DNA of 26,668 nucleotides, from positions 1 to 26,668 of the IMG/VR virus record IMGVR_UViG_3300046745_000127. The stretch is one strand, 5' to 3'. Made by a program: the position numbers and the translations under genes. Each line of letters begins with the position of its first letter. The stretch's first letter is position 1. Shown here one piece after another: positions 6,512 through 13,382 of this stretch. The stretch is from a virus. Under the pieces are notes generated by a model that was not told the origin of the DNA, ran no database searches, and saw only the letters and a list, made by a program, of their open reading frames with translations.

Positions 6512-6890
6512 AAGTTACCACGACTACATGGGTCGCTCCATGAAAGAGATGCGGGAAAGCACTAATAGCAAACGCCAAAACCTTCTGGTTGCACATGAAG
6601 CCATGTGTGCCAAGGCGCGAGTTCTTATGGACAAGAAAAACCAAGACTACGCAGGTGACGCAGACATCTTCGCCAACTTTCGGCGGACTGAAGATATGGG
6701 TATCACCTCTACAGAAAAGGGCTTTCTGGTTCGCATGACCGACAAGTTTAGTCGGTTGGCTTCGTTCACCGAAAACAATGAGTTGGCGGTGAAGGATGAG
6801 TCAGTCGAGGACACTTTGATTGACATCATCAACTACGCCGTCCTGTTCCACCAATATATAAAGACGAAAAAAGACGAAAATGAAAAGTAA
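6501..6890 (+). CDS. DUF1599 / Nmad1-like protein (possible nucleotide-metabolism helper)
   Basis: A 129-residue protein. Residues 42-116 contain a pattern I associate with the DUF1599 (nucleotide modification associated domain 1) family: KKNQDYAGDADIFANF, then GFLVRMTDKFSRL, then KDESVEDTLIDIINYA. The acidic helices with Glu100, Glu103, Asp104 and Asp108 resemble all-alpha MazG/dUTPase-type NTP pyrophosphatases, so a nucleotide-binding or nucleotide-hydrolysing role is possible. ATG 6501 follows AAGGAG (6488-6493). It overlaps the exonuclease by 11 bases and the ribonucleotide reductase by 11 bases, placing it in a nucleotide-supply operon. The family name is from memory, and the activity has not been read from a defined active site. 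Confidence 0.58.
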   Translation: MARESYHDYMGRSMKEMRESTNSKRQNLLVAHEAMCAKARVLMDKKNQDYAGDADIFANFRRTEDMGITSTEKGFLVRMTDKFSRLASFTENNELAVKDESVEDTLIDIINYAVLFHQYIKTKKDENEK

Positions 6891-8784
6891 TTATCTCCCC
6901 ACAGACTACCAAACATTCATCGCCACTTCCCGTTACGCTCGTTGGCTTCCTGAAGAGGAACGCCGCGAGTCATGGGGTGAAACCGTAGACCGTTTCATGG
7001 CAAACATTATTGAAAGACACATAACCGATAAGAAGACTGTCAAACAGGTTCGTGAGGCCATCCTCAATTTGGATGTAATGCCTTCCATGAGAGCCTTAAT
7101 GACAGCAGGCGAGGCCGCAGACCGTGACAACACTTGTATATATAATTGTTCCTATCTCCCTGTTAATCATCCTAGAGCATTCGATGAGGCAATGTTCATC
7201 CTGCTTTGTGGGACTGGGGTAGGCTTTAGTGTGGAGCGTCACTATATAGATGCTCTGCCAACAATCCCTGCCGACCTTGCGCCGTCCGATGACACGATTG
7301 TTGTTCAGGACAGCAAAGAGGGTTGGTCTAAAGCATACCGCAAGCTCATCTCTTTCCTGTACAGCGGCGATATTCCGCAGTGGAACTTGGACAAGATACG
7401 CCCAGCGGGTGCGCGACTGAAGACTTTCGGAGGCCGCGCCAGTGGCCCAGAGCCGCTTGACCAGTTGTTCCGCTACACCGTGGACAAGTTCAAAGAGGCC
7501 GCTGGTCGCCGTCTGGACAGCTTCGAGTGTCACAGCATCATGTGCAAGATTGGTGAGATTGTTGTCGTAGGCGGTGTCCGCCGCAGTGCAATGATTAGTC
7601 TCAGCAACCTGCAAGATGACAAGATGCGTACCGCCAAATCAGGCAACTGGTGGGAACACCGACCTGAGATGGCCTTGGCAAACAACTCAGTGGTCTACAC
7701 CAAGACCCCCGACATGGAAGCATTCATGCGTGAATGGGTTGCCTTGGTAGAAAGCAAGTCAGGTGAGCGGGGCATCTTCAGCCGCGTAGCCGCACAAGCA
7801 CATGTAGAAAACAACGGACGGCGAGAACACGACCATGAGTTTGGGTGCAACCCATGCTCTGAAATCCTGTTGCGCCCTTATCAGTTCTGCAACCTGTCTG
7901 AGGTAGTCGTAAGAGCTACAGACACACCACAGACCCTGAAGAAAAAGGTCAAGATTGCGACAATCATTGGGACTGTGCAGTCAATGTTTACCTACATGCC
8001 CTACCTACGTCCCATTTGGAACAAAAACACTGATGAAGAAAGGCTGTTGGGTGTAAGTCTGACAGGTATTATGGACAATGAATACACGAAAAATCCTGAA
8101 CCATCCCTTCTGGAGAGCCTTCGTAGCGTGGCAGTACAAACAAACAGGGATTATGCAGAGCTACTTGCAATCCCTCAGAGTACGGCTATCACCTGTGTCA
8201 AGCCTAGTGGTACTGTCTCACAGCTTGTTGATTCCGCCAGCGGCATTCATGCTCGTCATTCTGACTACTATATTCGCAATGTTCGCGGCGATAACAAAGA
8301 CCCGCTAACGCAGTTCATGATTGAGCAGGGGATACCTTCAGAACCTGAGTATCTCAAGCCAGACAACACCACAGTGTTTAGCTTTCCTATGCGTTCACCT
8401 GACGGTGCGATAACTCGTACCGAAATGAGTGCCATCGAACAACTAGAGATTTGGAAGCTGTATGCTATCCACTTCTGTGAGCATAAGCCGTCTGTAACTA
8501 TTTCAGTTAAGGATGAAGAGTGGATGCACGTTGGCGCATGGGTTTACGACAACTTCAGCATCCTATCGGGCATCTCGTTCCTGCCCTATAGCGACCATGT
8601 ATATCGCCAAGCTCCTTACCAAGATATTGATGAGGAAACCTACAAAGAACTAATAGCAAAAATGCCTGCCAGCGTTGATTGGTCACGCCTTCGTGAATAT
8701 GAGAAGGAAGACAATACGATGGGCAGTCAGACTTTGGCTTGTTCGGGCGATAGCTGTGAGGTTGTCGATATCGTTACAGTGTAA
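6880..8784 (+). CDS. nrdJ: Adenosylcobalamin-dependent (class II) ribonucleotide reductase
   Basis: A 634-residue enzyme that reduces ribonucleotides to deoxyribonucleotides. It most resembles the monomeric B12-dependent triphosphate reductase typified by Lactobacillus leichmannii (739 residues). Active-site residues can be placed: FGCNPCSEILL gives the thiyl Cys326 and Glu328 (Cys408, Glu410), with Asn324 nearby; QFCNLSEV gives Cys337 (Cys419); YNCSYLPV gives Cys90 (Cys119). The C-terminal pair Cys621 and Cys626 (ACSGDSCEVVDI) matches the redox cysteines that reload the active site. GTGVGFSVER and ITCVKPSGTVSQL are family blocks. No activase or small subunit is expected or seen. The host must supply or take up vitamin B12. 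The start overlaps the previous gene by 11 bases. The last codons and the stop lie within palindromic repeat copy 3. Confidence 0.93.
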   Translation: MKSNYLPTDYQTFIATSRYARWLPEEERRESWGETVDRFMANIIERHITDKKTVKQVREAILNLDVMPSMRALMTAGEAADRDNTCIYNCSYLPVNHPRAFDEAMFILLCGTGVGFSVERHYIDALPTIPADLAPSDDTIVVQDSKEGWSKAYRKLISFLYSGDIPQWNLDKIRPAGARLKTFGGRASGPEPLDQLFRYTVDKFKEAAGRRLDSFECHSIMCKIGEIVVVGGVRRSAMISLSNLQDDKMRTAKSGNWWEHRPEMALANNSVVYTKTPDMEAFMREWVALVESKSGERGIFSRVAAQAHVENNGRREHDHEFGCNPCSEILLRPYQFCNLSEVVVRATDTPQTLKKKVKIATIIGTVQSMFTYMPYLRPIWNKNTDEERLLGVSLTGIMDNEYTKNPEPSLLESLRSVAVQTNRDYAELLAIPQSTAITCVKPSGTVSQLVDSASGIHARHSDYYIRNVRGDNKDPLTQFMIEQGIPSEPEYLKPDNTTVFSFPMRSPDGAITRTEMSAIEQLEIWKLYAIHFCEHKPSVTISVKDEEWMHVGAWVYDNFSILSGISFLPYSDHVYRQAPYQDIDEETYKELIAKMPASVDWSRLREYEKEDNTMGSQTLACSGDSCEVVDIVTV

Positions 8785-8786
8785 CG
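8772..8786. repeat. Palindromic repeat, copy 3 (CGTTACAGTGTAACG)
   Basis: Seven-base arms around a central G. It overlaps the last codons and stop of the ribonucleotide reductase gene, which therefore ends Ile-Val-Thr-Val-stop. It lies at the border between metabolism and structural genes, matching the place of T7 promoter phi6.5. TGGACATTAT follows at 8792. Confidence 0.8.
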
Positions 8787-8791
8787 GTTTT

Positions 8792-8801
8792 TGGACATTA
8801 T
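8792..8801 (+). promoter_or_regulatory. TGGACATTAT element, second copy
   Basis: The same decamer occurs at 181-190. In both places it lies close to a palindromic repeat and is followed by TCATGAA (195-201 and 8812-8818). CATTAT (8796-8801) with GTTACA (8773-8778) gives a weak sigma70-like pair with a 17-base spacer. Function uncertain. Confidence 0.3.
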
Positions 8802-8813
8802 CGGAAAAACATC

Positions 8814-9014
8814 ATGAAAGTGTTTTCTAGTACTCCGTTTGTCTCTGTGGAACTGCTTACCTACATGGAAGAGCAGTTCCCTGACAAACTTCCAAAGGAT
8901 TCCCAGATACCTATAGATGCCTTGCGTATTCTACAAGGCCAACAAATGGTTATCGAAAAACTTAGACAACTCCACAATAACGAGGACGAAGAAGAAAATG
9001 TGCAGTCGCCCTAA
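8814..9014 (+). CDS. Hypothetical small protein, possibly coiled-coil
   Basis: A 66-residue protein that I cannot assign. It has a central segment (about 36-58, ALRILQGQQMVIEKLRQLHNNED) likely to form an amphipathic helix, and an acidic end. It is the first gene after the break following ribonucleotide reductase and occupies the place of T7 gene 6.5, whose product (about 84 residues) is also small and uncharacterised. The upstream sequence has only a weak ribosome binding site (CGGA). It overlaps the next gene by 17 bases, which supports a real, coupled gene. Confidence 0.65.
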   Translation: MKVFSSTPFVSVELLTYMEEQFPDKLPKDSQIPIDALRILQGQQMVIEKLRQLHNNEDEEENVQSP

Positions 9015-9255
9015 AGCTCCCAAGGCACCACCGCCCCCTCCCGCTCCACCGAAAGCGGCGGCGGCAGGCCCACAAGACATACAAACCTTCGAGTTTGAAA
9101 CCAACCTAGCTACACAGAACAAAAAGAAGCGTGGCAAGAAACGGTTCCGTATCAAACCAGAGGAAAGCGTCAACATGGCGGGTAGCGCAAATTTCGGCGG
9201 CACTGGCTCTTCCACCAATACTGGTGGCCTCTCCATCCCAAAGTCGGCGGCATAA
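8998..9255 (+). CDS. Small virion/ejection protein, gp6.7-like
   Basis: An 85-residue protein with three parts: an MCSRPKAPKA start followed by a Pro-rich stretch (PPPPPAPP, about 11-18), a middle part with TFEFETNLATQ, and a basic patch KKKRGKKRFRIK (about 42-53) leading to a Gly/Ser-rich tail ending in LSIPKSAA. T7 gp6.7, a small virion protein, also begins Met-Cys followed by a Ser/Pro/Lys segment and lies in the same interval upstream of the portal gene. The next gene shares the basic patch and similar tail, so the two look like diverged paralogs. ATG 8998 is preceded by GAGGACGAAGAAG; longer in-frame starts would overlap more of the previous gene and lose the Met-Cys start. The gp6.7 link rests on position and pattern, not on an alignment. 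Confidence 0.62.
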   Translation: MCSRPKAPKAPPPPPAPPKAAAAGPQDIQTFEFETNLATQNKKKRGKKRFRIKPEESVNMAGSANFGGTGSSTNTGGLSIPKSAA

Positions 9256-9258
9256 GTT

Positions 9259-9609
9259 ATGTGTGACGGTGGCGGCGGCGGCGGCGGAGGCGGAGGCTTC
9301 GGTGGCGGTGGAGGCGGAGGCGGCTTCGGTGGGGGCGGCTTCGGAAGTATGGGCGGCAACTTTGGCGGCTTCGGCGGTAATGCCGGAGACATAGATTATG
9401 GTAGCGGCTCTGGCGGCTCTGGCGGCTCTACTATGTACAAAGGCCGTATTACTGACCAAAAAGAAGCAGAGGCCATTGCAGATAGCTTAAATGCCCTTGC
9501 AAGGCGTAAACGCAGAGGCAAACGAAGATTTAGAAGTCAGATTGTCCAAGGCGAAAACATAGGACTAAATATCCCAGCGCAAGGCGCGTCAGTAAACGTA
9601 CCAAGTTAA
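9259..9609 (+). CDS. Gly-rich small virion protein, gp7.3-like
   Basis: A 116-residue protein. After Met-Cys-Asp comes an almost pure Gly segment (about 4-45, with a run of ten Gly, broken mainly by Phe), then a Gly/Ser linker. The C-terminal part has a likely helix (DQKEAEAIADSLNALARRKR), a basic patch RRKRRGKRRFR and a tail IGLNIPAQGASVNVPS. T7 gp7.3, needed for tail assembly or adsorption and ejected with the genome, also ends in a basic patch followed by a Gly/Asn/Ile tail and is encoded just upstream of the portal. The start is three bases after the previous stop with no strong ribosome binding site, so coupling is likely. The base composition is extreme (GGC/GGT repeats). Confidence 0.6.
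   Translation: MCDGGGGGGGGGGFGGGGGGGGFGGGGFGSMGGNFGGFGGNAGDIDYGSGSGGSGGSTMYKGRITDQKEAEAIADSLNALARRKRRGKRRFRSQIVQGENIGLNIPAQGASVNVPS
9268..9350 (+). repeat. GGN low-complexity tract encoding polyglycine
   Basis: A dense series of GGC, GGT, GGA and GGG codons interrupted by TTC. It codes for the Gly-rich part of the gp7.3-like protein. The + strand has many GG/GGG runs, so quadruplex formation or polymerase slippage is conceivable. Confidence 0.75.
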
Positions 9610-9610
9610 A

Positions 9611-11203
9611 ATGGATAATAAAAAGAAAACTGTAGCGCATCGCTACGCTCAACTAGAGTCAGAGCGGCACACGTTCCTTGAGAGGGGGCGAGATGCTTCG
9701 GAGCTAACACTCCCAACGCTTCTGCCACCGCAAGGGCATTCCAGTGCTACCGTTTACAAAACACCCTACCAATCCGTAGGGGCGCGTGGGGTCAACAACC
9801 TAGCTTCCAAGCTACTTATGACCCTGCTACCACCTAACTCACCTTTCTTTCGCCTGACGATTGATGACTTTGACATTGAAGAGTTAGCGGGACGTAAAGA
9901 CGCTCGTGGTGCTGTCGAAGAGGCATTGGCACGGCTTGAGCGCACGGCACAGCAAGACATTGAAGCCTTGGCTGTTCGTGTCCCCATTCATGAAGCACTG
10001 AAACAACTAATCGTTACTGGTAACGCCCTAGTCTATATGCCACAGGAAGGCGGCATGAAGGTGTATCGCCTTGACCGCTATGTTGTTAAGCGTGACACAA
10101 TGGGTAACGTGATGGAAATCATCACTAAAGAAAGTGTGTCTCCACAAGTTCTGCCCAAGGCCGCACAGGATATAATCTACGGTGAGGGAAACAACTACAA
10201 TAAGGAAGACATAACCAACGCAAAAGACTGCGACCTCTACACACATGTCTGTCGCCGTGGTGACAAGTTTGACATACATCAAGAGGTAAAAGGTGTTGAG
10301 ATACCTAAGACCCGTGGCTCATACCCAGCAGAACGCCTACCATTTATACCGCTACGGTTTACCCGCATTGACGGTGAAGACTATGGTCGTGGTTATGTAG
10401 AAGAATACATTGGTGACCTCAGAAGCCTAGAGGCTCTGACCCGTGCAATCGTTGAGGGCGCGGCGGCATCAGCCAAGGTATTGTTCCTTGTGCGTCCTAA
10501 CGGGACTACGAAACAGCGTGTCCTGTCGCAAGCACCAAATGGTGGCATTGTGTCAGGTGACAGCAATGATGTTAGCACCCTACAGGTGCAGAAGCAGGGC
10601 GACTTCAGGGTAGCCCAAGAAACATCGTTGGAAATAGGTAAGCGACTTAGCTTTGCTTTCCTGCTTAACAACTCAGTACAACGTAAGGCAGAGCGTGTAA
10701 CCGCTGAAGAAGTGCGTTTCATGGCGCAGGAGCTAGAGACTGCTCTTGGTGGTGTGTACAGCATTCTTTCTATGGAGTTCCAACGCCCCTTCGTAAACCT
10801 ACTGCTGGCTCGTCTGGAGCAACAAGGCAAGATGCCTAAGATGCCAAAGGACACAGTCAAACCACAAATCGTAACAGGACTAGAGGCTCTTGGGCGCGGA
10901 CAGGACTTGAGCAAGTTGGCTCAACTTCTGCAATATCTGCAACCTCTAGGACAAGATGTCATTTCTCAAGAACTAAACGTAGCCGATTACATAGACAGAT
11001 TAGCGGCTTCCTTGGGAATTGATACTGGTGGACTAATCAAGTCCCCAGAACAACGGCAAGCTGAACAACAAGCCTCACAACAGGCCAATCAGCAAGCCAT
11101 GATGCAAGAGGCCATGAAGAACATGGCTGAACGTGCCGCCCCTAATCTCGCTGAGAGAGGCATGGATTATTTAGAGGGGCAACAGCAAGAAATGGAAAAC
11201 TAA
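9611..11203 (+). CDS. 8: Portal protein, head-tail connector (gp8-like)
   Basis: A 530-residue portal subunit (T7 gp8 has 536). Twelve copies form the channel at one head vertex through which DNA is packaged and ejected, and to which gp11 attaches. Blocks closely matching T7 run the whole length: YQSVGARGVNNLASKLLMTLLPP, EALKQLIVTGNALVYMP, YGRGYVEEYIGDLRSLE, RLSFAFLLNNSVQR, ERVTAEEVRFMAQELE, LGGVYSILS and TGLEALGRGQDLSKL. The last about 60 residues are Gln/Ala/Met-rich (from about 470), as in T7. The ATG lies a few bases after the previous stop with no clear Shine-Dalgarno. An internal palindrome-like element at 10012-10025 falls in the conserved IVTGNAL segment and is probably coding coincidence. 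Confidence 0.96.
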   Translation: MDNKKKTVAHRYAQLESERHTFLERGRDASELTLPTLLPPQGHSSATVYKTPYQSVGARGVNNLASKLLMTLLPPNSPFFRLTIDDFDIEELAGRKDARGAVEEALARLERTAQQDIEALAVRVPIHEALKQLIVTGNALVYMPQEGGMKVYRLDRYVVKRDTMGNVMEIITKESVSPQVLPKAAQDIIYGEGNNYNKEDITNAKDCDLYTHVCRRGDKFDIHQEVKGVEIPKTRGSYPAERLPFIPLRFTRIDGEDYGRGYVEEYIGDLRSLEALTRAIVEGAAASAKVLFLVRPNGTTKQRVLSQAPNGGIVSGDSNDVSTLQVQKQGDFRVAQETSLEIGKRLSFAFLLNNSVQRKAERVTAEEVRFMAQELETALGGVYSILSMEFQRPFVNLLLARLEQQGKMPKMPKDTVKPQIVTGLEALGRGQDLSKLAQLLQYLQPLGQDVISQELNVADYIDRLAASLGIDTGGLIKSPEQRQAEQQASQQANQQAMMQEAMKNMAERAAPNLAERGMDYLEGQQQEMEN

Positions 11204-11207
11204 TAAG

Positions 11208-12005
11208 ATGGCTGAGACAGAAACACTAAATACACATCAAGAACCCGCCCCTGAAACGCAAGAGTATGTCGATAACATGGTTGCGAAAGGCGAGGCGGCA
11301 CTTAATGCTGGTCAGGACGAACAACAAGAACAACGTCCCGACTGGCTTCCTGAGAAGTTCCAAGACCCTGCACAACTAGCACAAGCATATGCAGAGCTAG
11401 AAAAGCAGTTCAGTTCTCGTGAATCTCAGGAAGAACAAGAATACGAATTTGAAGAGGGCGATGACGAAGACTTTGAAAATGTAGAAGCCGCAGATGAATA
11501 TCTGAAACAAAACGGCGTTGATTTTCAAGAACTGTCTGAAGCCTTCTGGGAAAACAACGGATTATCTGAAGAGCAGTATGACTTGCTGGAAGCAGTAGGT
11601 ATTCCTTCAGATATCGTAGACCAATATATCGACGGTCAAATGGCTGTCGTTAACCAAACACAGGCGGCTGTCTTTGATGCCGCAGGTGGCGAGGAAGGCT
11701 ATGCCCAAATGATGAACTGGGCAACTAACACGCTTTCTGAGCGCGAACAGGACGCTTATAACGCGGCAGTAAATAGCGGAGATACAGAATCCGTTCTGCT
11801 CGCGGTGCAAGGTCTTAATGCTCGTTTCCGTAGTGAATATGGCGATAACCCGACCCTCGTACAAGGTCAGGCCGCTGATGTCACGGCGGGTGCTTTTCAG
11901 TCGGTTGCAGAGATTACTGCGGCGATGTCAGACCCAAGGTACGAGAAAGACCCCGCTTATCGGGGTGCTGTTGAAGCCAAGCTTCAGCGGTCTTCGGTAA
12001 TTTAA
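11208..12005 (+). CDS. 9: Capsid scaffolding protein (gp9-like)
   Basis: A 265-residue acidic protein (T7 gp9 has 307). It should direct assembly of the capsid shell around the portal and leave before maturation. The motif RPDWLPEKFQDPAQLAQAYAELEKQ (about 43-67) is the conserved N-terminal signature of podovirus scaffolds. It is followed by an acidic stretch (EFEEGDDEDFENVEAADE, about 80-97) and mostly helical sequence. The C-terminal segment DPRYEKDPAYRGAVEAKLQRS is a family signature likely to contact the capsid protein. It sits between portal and capsid genes as in T7, starting four bases after the portal stop. Confidence 0.93.
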   Translation: MAETETLNTHQEPAPETQEYVDNMVAKGEAALNAGQDEQQEQRPDWLPEKFQDPAQLAQAYAELEKQFSSRESQEEQEYEFEEGDDEDFENVEAADEYLKQNGVDFQELSEAFWENNGLSEEQYDLLEAVGIPSDIVDQYIDGQMAVVNQTQAAVFDAAGGEEGYAQMMNWATNTLSEREQDAYNAAVNSGDTESVLLAVQGLNARFRSEYGDNPTLVQGQAADVTAGAFQSVAEITAAMSDPRYEKDPAYRGAVEAKLQRSSVI

Positions 12006-12030
12006 GCTGTCTCCATTTCAAGTGTCAGTC

Positions 12031-12055
12031 GGTGGGGGGCTTCTTGCCCCCTGCC
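12031..12055 (+). other. GC-rich RNA hairpin between scaffold and capsid genes
   Basis: GGTGGGGGGC (12031-12040) and GCCCCCTGCC (12046-12055) can form ten pairs, including two G-U pairs, around a TTCTT loop. It starts 26 bases after the scaffold stop. No run of T follows, so it is not a standard intrinsic terminator. It could be an RNA-processing or stability element, or a phage-specific terminator. Confidence 0.55.
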
Positions 12056-12144
12056 GCAACTTGTCTGAAGCCAAAGCAGAACCTTTGACCCCGTGCGCGG
12101 GACAATCCTTGGTGAAGTGAGTAGTGAATGCAGGAACACTTAAT

Positions 12145-12159
12145 CGTTACAATGTAACG
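12145..12159. repeat. Palindromic repeat, copy 4 (CGTTACAATGTAACG), before the capsid gene
   Basis: Seven-base arms around a central A, located 41 bases before the capsid ATG. The location matches T7 promoter phi10, the strongest late promoter. It lies in the largest non-coding interval of the window (12006-12200, 195 bases), where besides this repeat and the hairpin at 12031 I see only a possible short stem CCCG-TGCG-CGGG near 12091-12101. Confidence 0.8.
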
Positions 12160-12200
12160 AAACCTACATCAACACTAGAATATCATATGAGGTGATAAAA

Positions 12201-13310
12201 ATGGCAATGCAAGGTGCATCCAATCCAGCCTATGACGTATCCCGTCTAGGTCAAACAAACCTCTCAGGTGATGTCCGTTCTCTCTTCCTGAAATTATATG
12301 CAGGTGAGGTTCTGACTTCCTTTGAGGCCAAAAACATCATGATGCCTCTGATGCGTACTCGTACCATCAGCAAAGGCAAATCAGCTTCGTTCCCAATGTT
12401 GGGCCGTACAACTGCTGAGTACCACACCCCTGGAAATGAAATCACGGGCGGTCAGGTACGCGCTTCTGAGCGTATCGTCACGATTGACGATTTGCTGATT
12501 AGCTCTCAGTTTATTGCCAGCATTGATGAAGCCATCAACCACTACGATGTACGTTCAACGTACTCGAAAGAAGCAGGTATCGCGTTGGCTACTGAGGCCG
12601 ACAAGAACATCCTGCGCCAAGCTCTGAAAGCTTCGCTGGCTACTAATGCCACTCGTGCGGCGGCTCTCGTTCAGGACTACACAGCGTTCTCCGAAGAAGA
12701 CTTTACTGATAACATTACTATCGGTGCGGCTTCTGGTGATGTGACTGACCCATCTAAATTGGCTAAGTCAATCTTTGACGCTCGTAAAGAAATGGACAAG
12801 AAAAACGTACCGCAAGAAGGTGCTTTCGTTGTCCTTGGCCCAGACCAGTACTACGCTCTGTTAGACGTAACTGATGGTAACAAGCTCGTATACATGAACC
12901 GCGACTTCGGTGGCACAGGCTCTGTAGCCTCTGCTGTTGTACCGCAAATCGCTGGTATGCCTGTATACATGAGCAACAATCTTGTTGTGTCTGACCTTGT
13001 CGAAACCTCTGGCGGTTCTAAAGGTCAATCTAAAGGTAATCGTCCGATTGCCAACACTGCTGGTTCAGGCCGCACGACTGCTTACGACATCACCAACGCT
13101 ACGACTGACGGTGTCAACCTCGTTGACGTTGCCGCTAAAGTCAAAGGTCTGGTAATGACTAAAGATGCCGTAGCAACCGTGAAGCTTCTCGACCTTGGTG
13201 TTGAAAGCGAATACCAAATCAATCGTCAGGGAACTCTGATGGTTGCTAAGTATGCAATGGGACATAATATCCTACGTCCTGCTTGCTCTATTGCACTCCT
13301 GAGTGTATAA
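12201..13310 (+). CDS. 10: Major capsid protein (gp10-like)
   Basis: A 369-residue HK97-fold capsid subunit (T7 gp10A has 345). Conserved T7-family blocks are present: LFLKLYAGEVLTSFEAKN, ISKGKSASFPMLGRTTAEYHTPG, ERIVTIDDLLISSQFIASIDEAINHYDVRS (near the N-terminal arm and E-loop), ALATEADK, and FVVLGPDQYYALL. The C-terminal part has a Gly/Ser-rich insertion (SGGSKGQSKGN, about 270-280). Start choice: ATG 12201 follows GAGGTG (12189-12194) at 6 bases; a GTG at 12192 in frame overlaps that site and is rejected. T7 makes a longer form (10B) by frameshifting near the end; I see no extension frame, because stops follow closely. A palindromic repeat precedes the gene and a terminator follows it. 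Confidence 0.96.
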   Translation: MAMQGASNPAYDVSRLGQTNLSGDVRSLFLKLYAGEVLTSFEAKNIMMPLMRTRTISKGKSASFPMLGRTTAEYHTPGNEITGGQVRASERIVTIDDLLISSQFIASIDEAINHYDVRSTYSKEAGIALATEADKNILRQALKASLATNATRAAALVQDYTAFSEEDFTDNITIGAASGDVTDPSKLAKSIFDARKEMDKKNVPQEGAFVVLGPDQYYALLDVTDGNKLVYMNRDFGGTGSVASAVVPQIAGMPVYMSNNLVVSDLVETSGGSKGQSKGNRPIANTAGSGRTTAYDITNATTDGVNLVDVAAKVKGLVMTKDAVATVKLLDLGVESEYQINRQGTLMVAKYAMGHNILRPACSIALLSV

Positions 13311-13317
13311 TTAGAAT

Positions 13318-13335
13318 GAATGGTTAACTCCATTC
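13318..13335 (+). other. Small perfect hairpin after the capsid stop
   Basis: GAATGG-TTAACT-CCATTC, six base pairs with a six-base loop. It lies just downstream of the capsid stop and shares its last base with the degenerate palindromic repeat at 13335. With the terminator at 13346 it forms a composite 3' structure for capsid mRNA. Confidence 0.55.
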
Positions 13336-13349
13336 GTTACAGTGTAGGG
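13335..13349. repeat. Degenerate palindromic repeat, copy 5 (CGTTACAGTGTAGGG)
   Basis: The left arm and centre match the other copies, but the right arm has changed to GTAGGG. The altered bases belong to the G-run of the adjoining terminator stem. It may be a remnant or a half site, and is probably not functional as a dyad. Confidence 0.5.
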
Positions 13350-13382
13350 GGATGCTCTCTTTGAGGGTGTCCCCCTTTTTTT
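13346..13382 (+). terminator. Terminator after the capsid gene (T-phi-like)
   Basis: AGGGGGA (13346-13352) pairs with TCCCCCT (13370-13376), with a 17-base internal loop that can pair partly (CTCTC with GAGGG). A run of seven T (13376-13382) follows. It lies just past the capsid stop, where T7 has its main phage terminator T-phi. Confidence 0.85.

Noticed and set aside
7096-7614. 172-codon - strand frame opposite nrdJ
   Set aside because: The antisense frame matches the wobble pattern of nrdJ, and the whole window is otherwise transcribed one way. No ribosome binding site was convincing.
8931-9459. Pro-rich and Ala-rich frames on the - strand and a third + frame over the GGN tract
   Set aside because: These are by-products of the GGN codon run; the Gly-rich frame has the Met-Cys start and a meaningful C-terminus.
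10012-10025. CGTTAC-TG-GTAACG inside the portal gene, resembling the palindromic repeat
   Set aside because: The spacer is two bases instead of three, and it encodes the conserved portal segment IVTGNAL (T7 has VVAGNVL), so coding constraint explains it.
10028-10282. 84-codon hydrophobic - strand frame opposite the portal gene
   Set aside because: It is antisense to a conserved portal region, and no codon shift or ribosome binding site supports it, unlike the candidate at 4530-4925.
12031-12055. Intrinsic terminator after the scaffold gene
   Set aside because: The stem is strong but no T-run follows, so it is listed as a hairpin of unknown role rather than as a terminator.
12192-12200. GTG start nine bases upstream of the capsid ATG
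   Set aside because: It overlaps the Shine-Dalgarno GAGGTG that serves ATG 12201.
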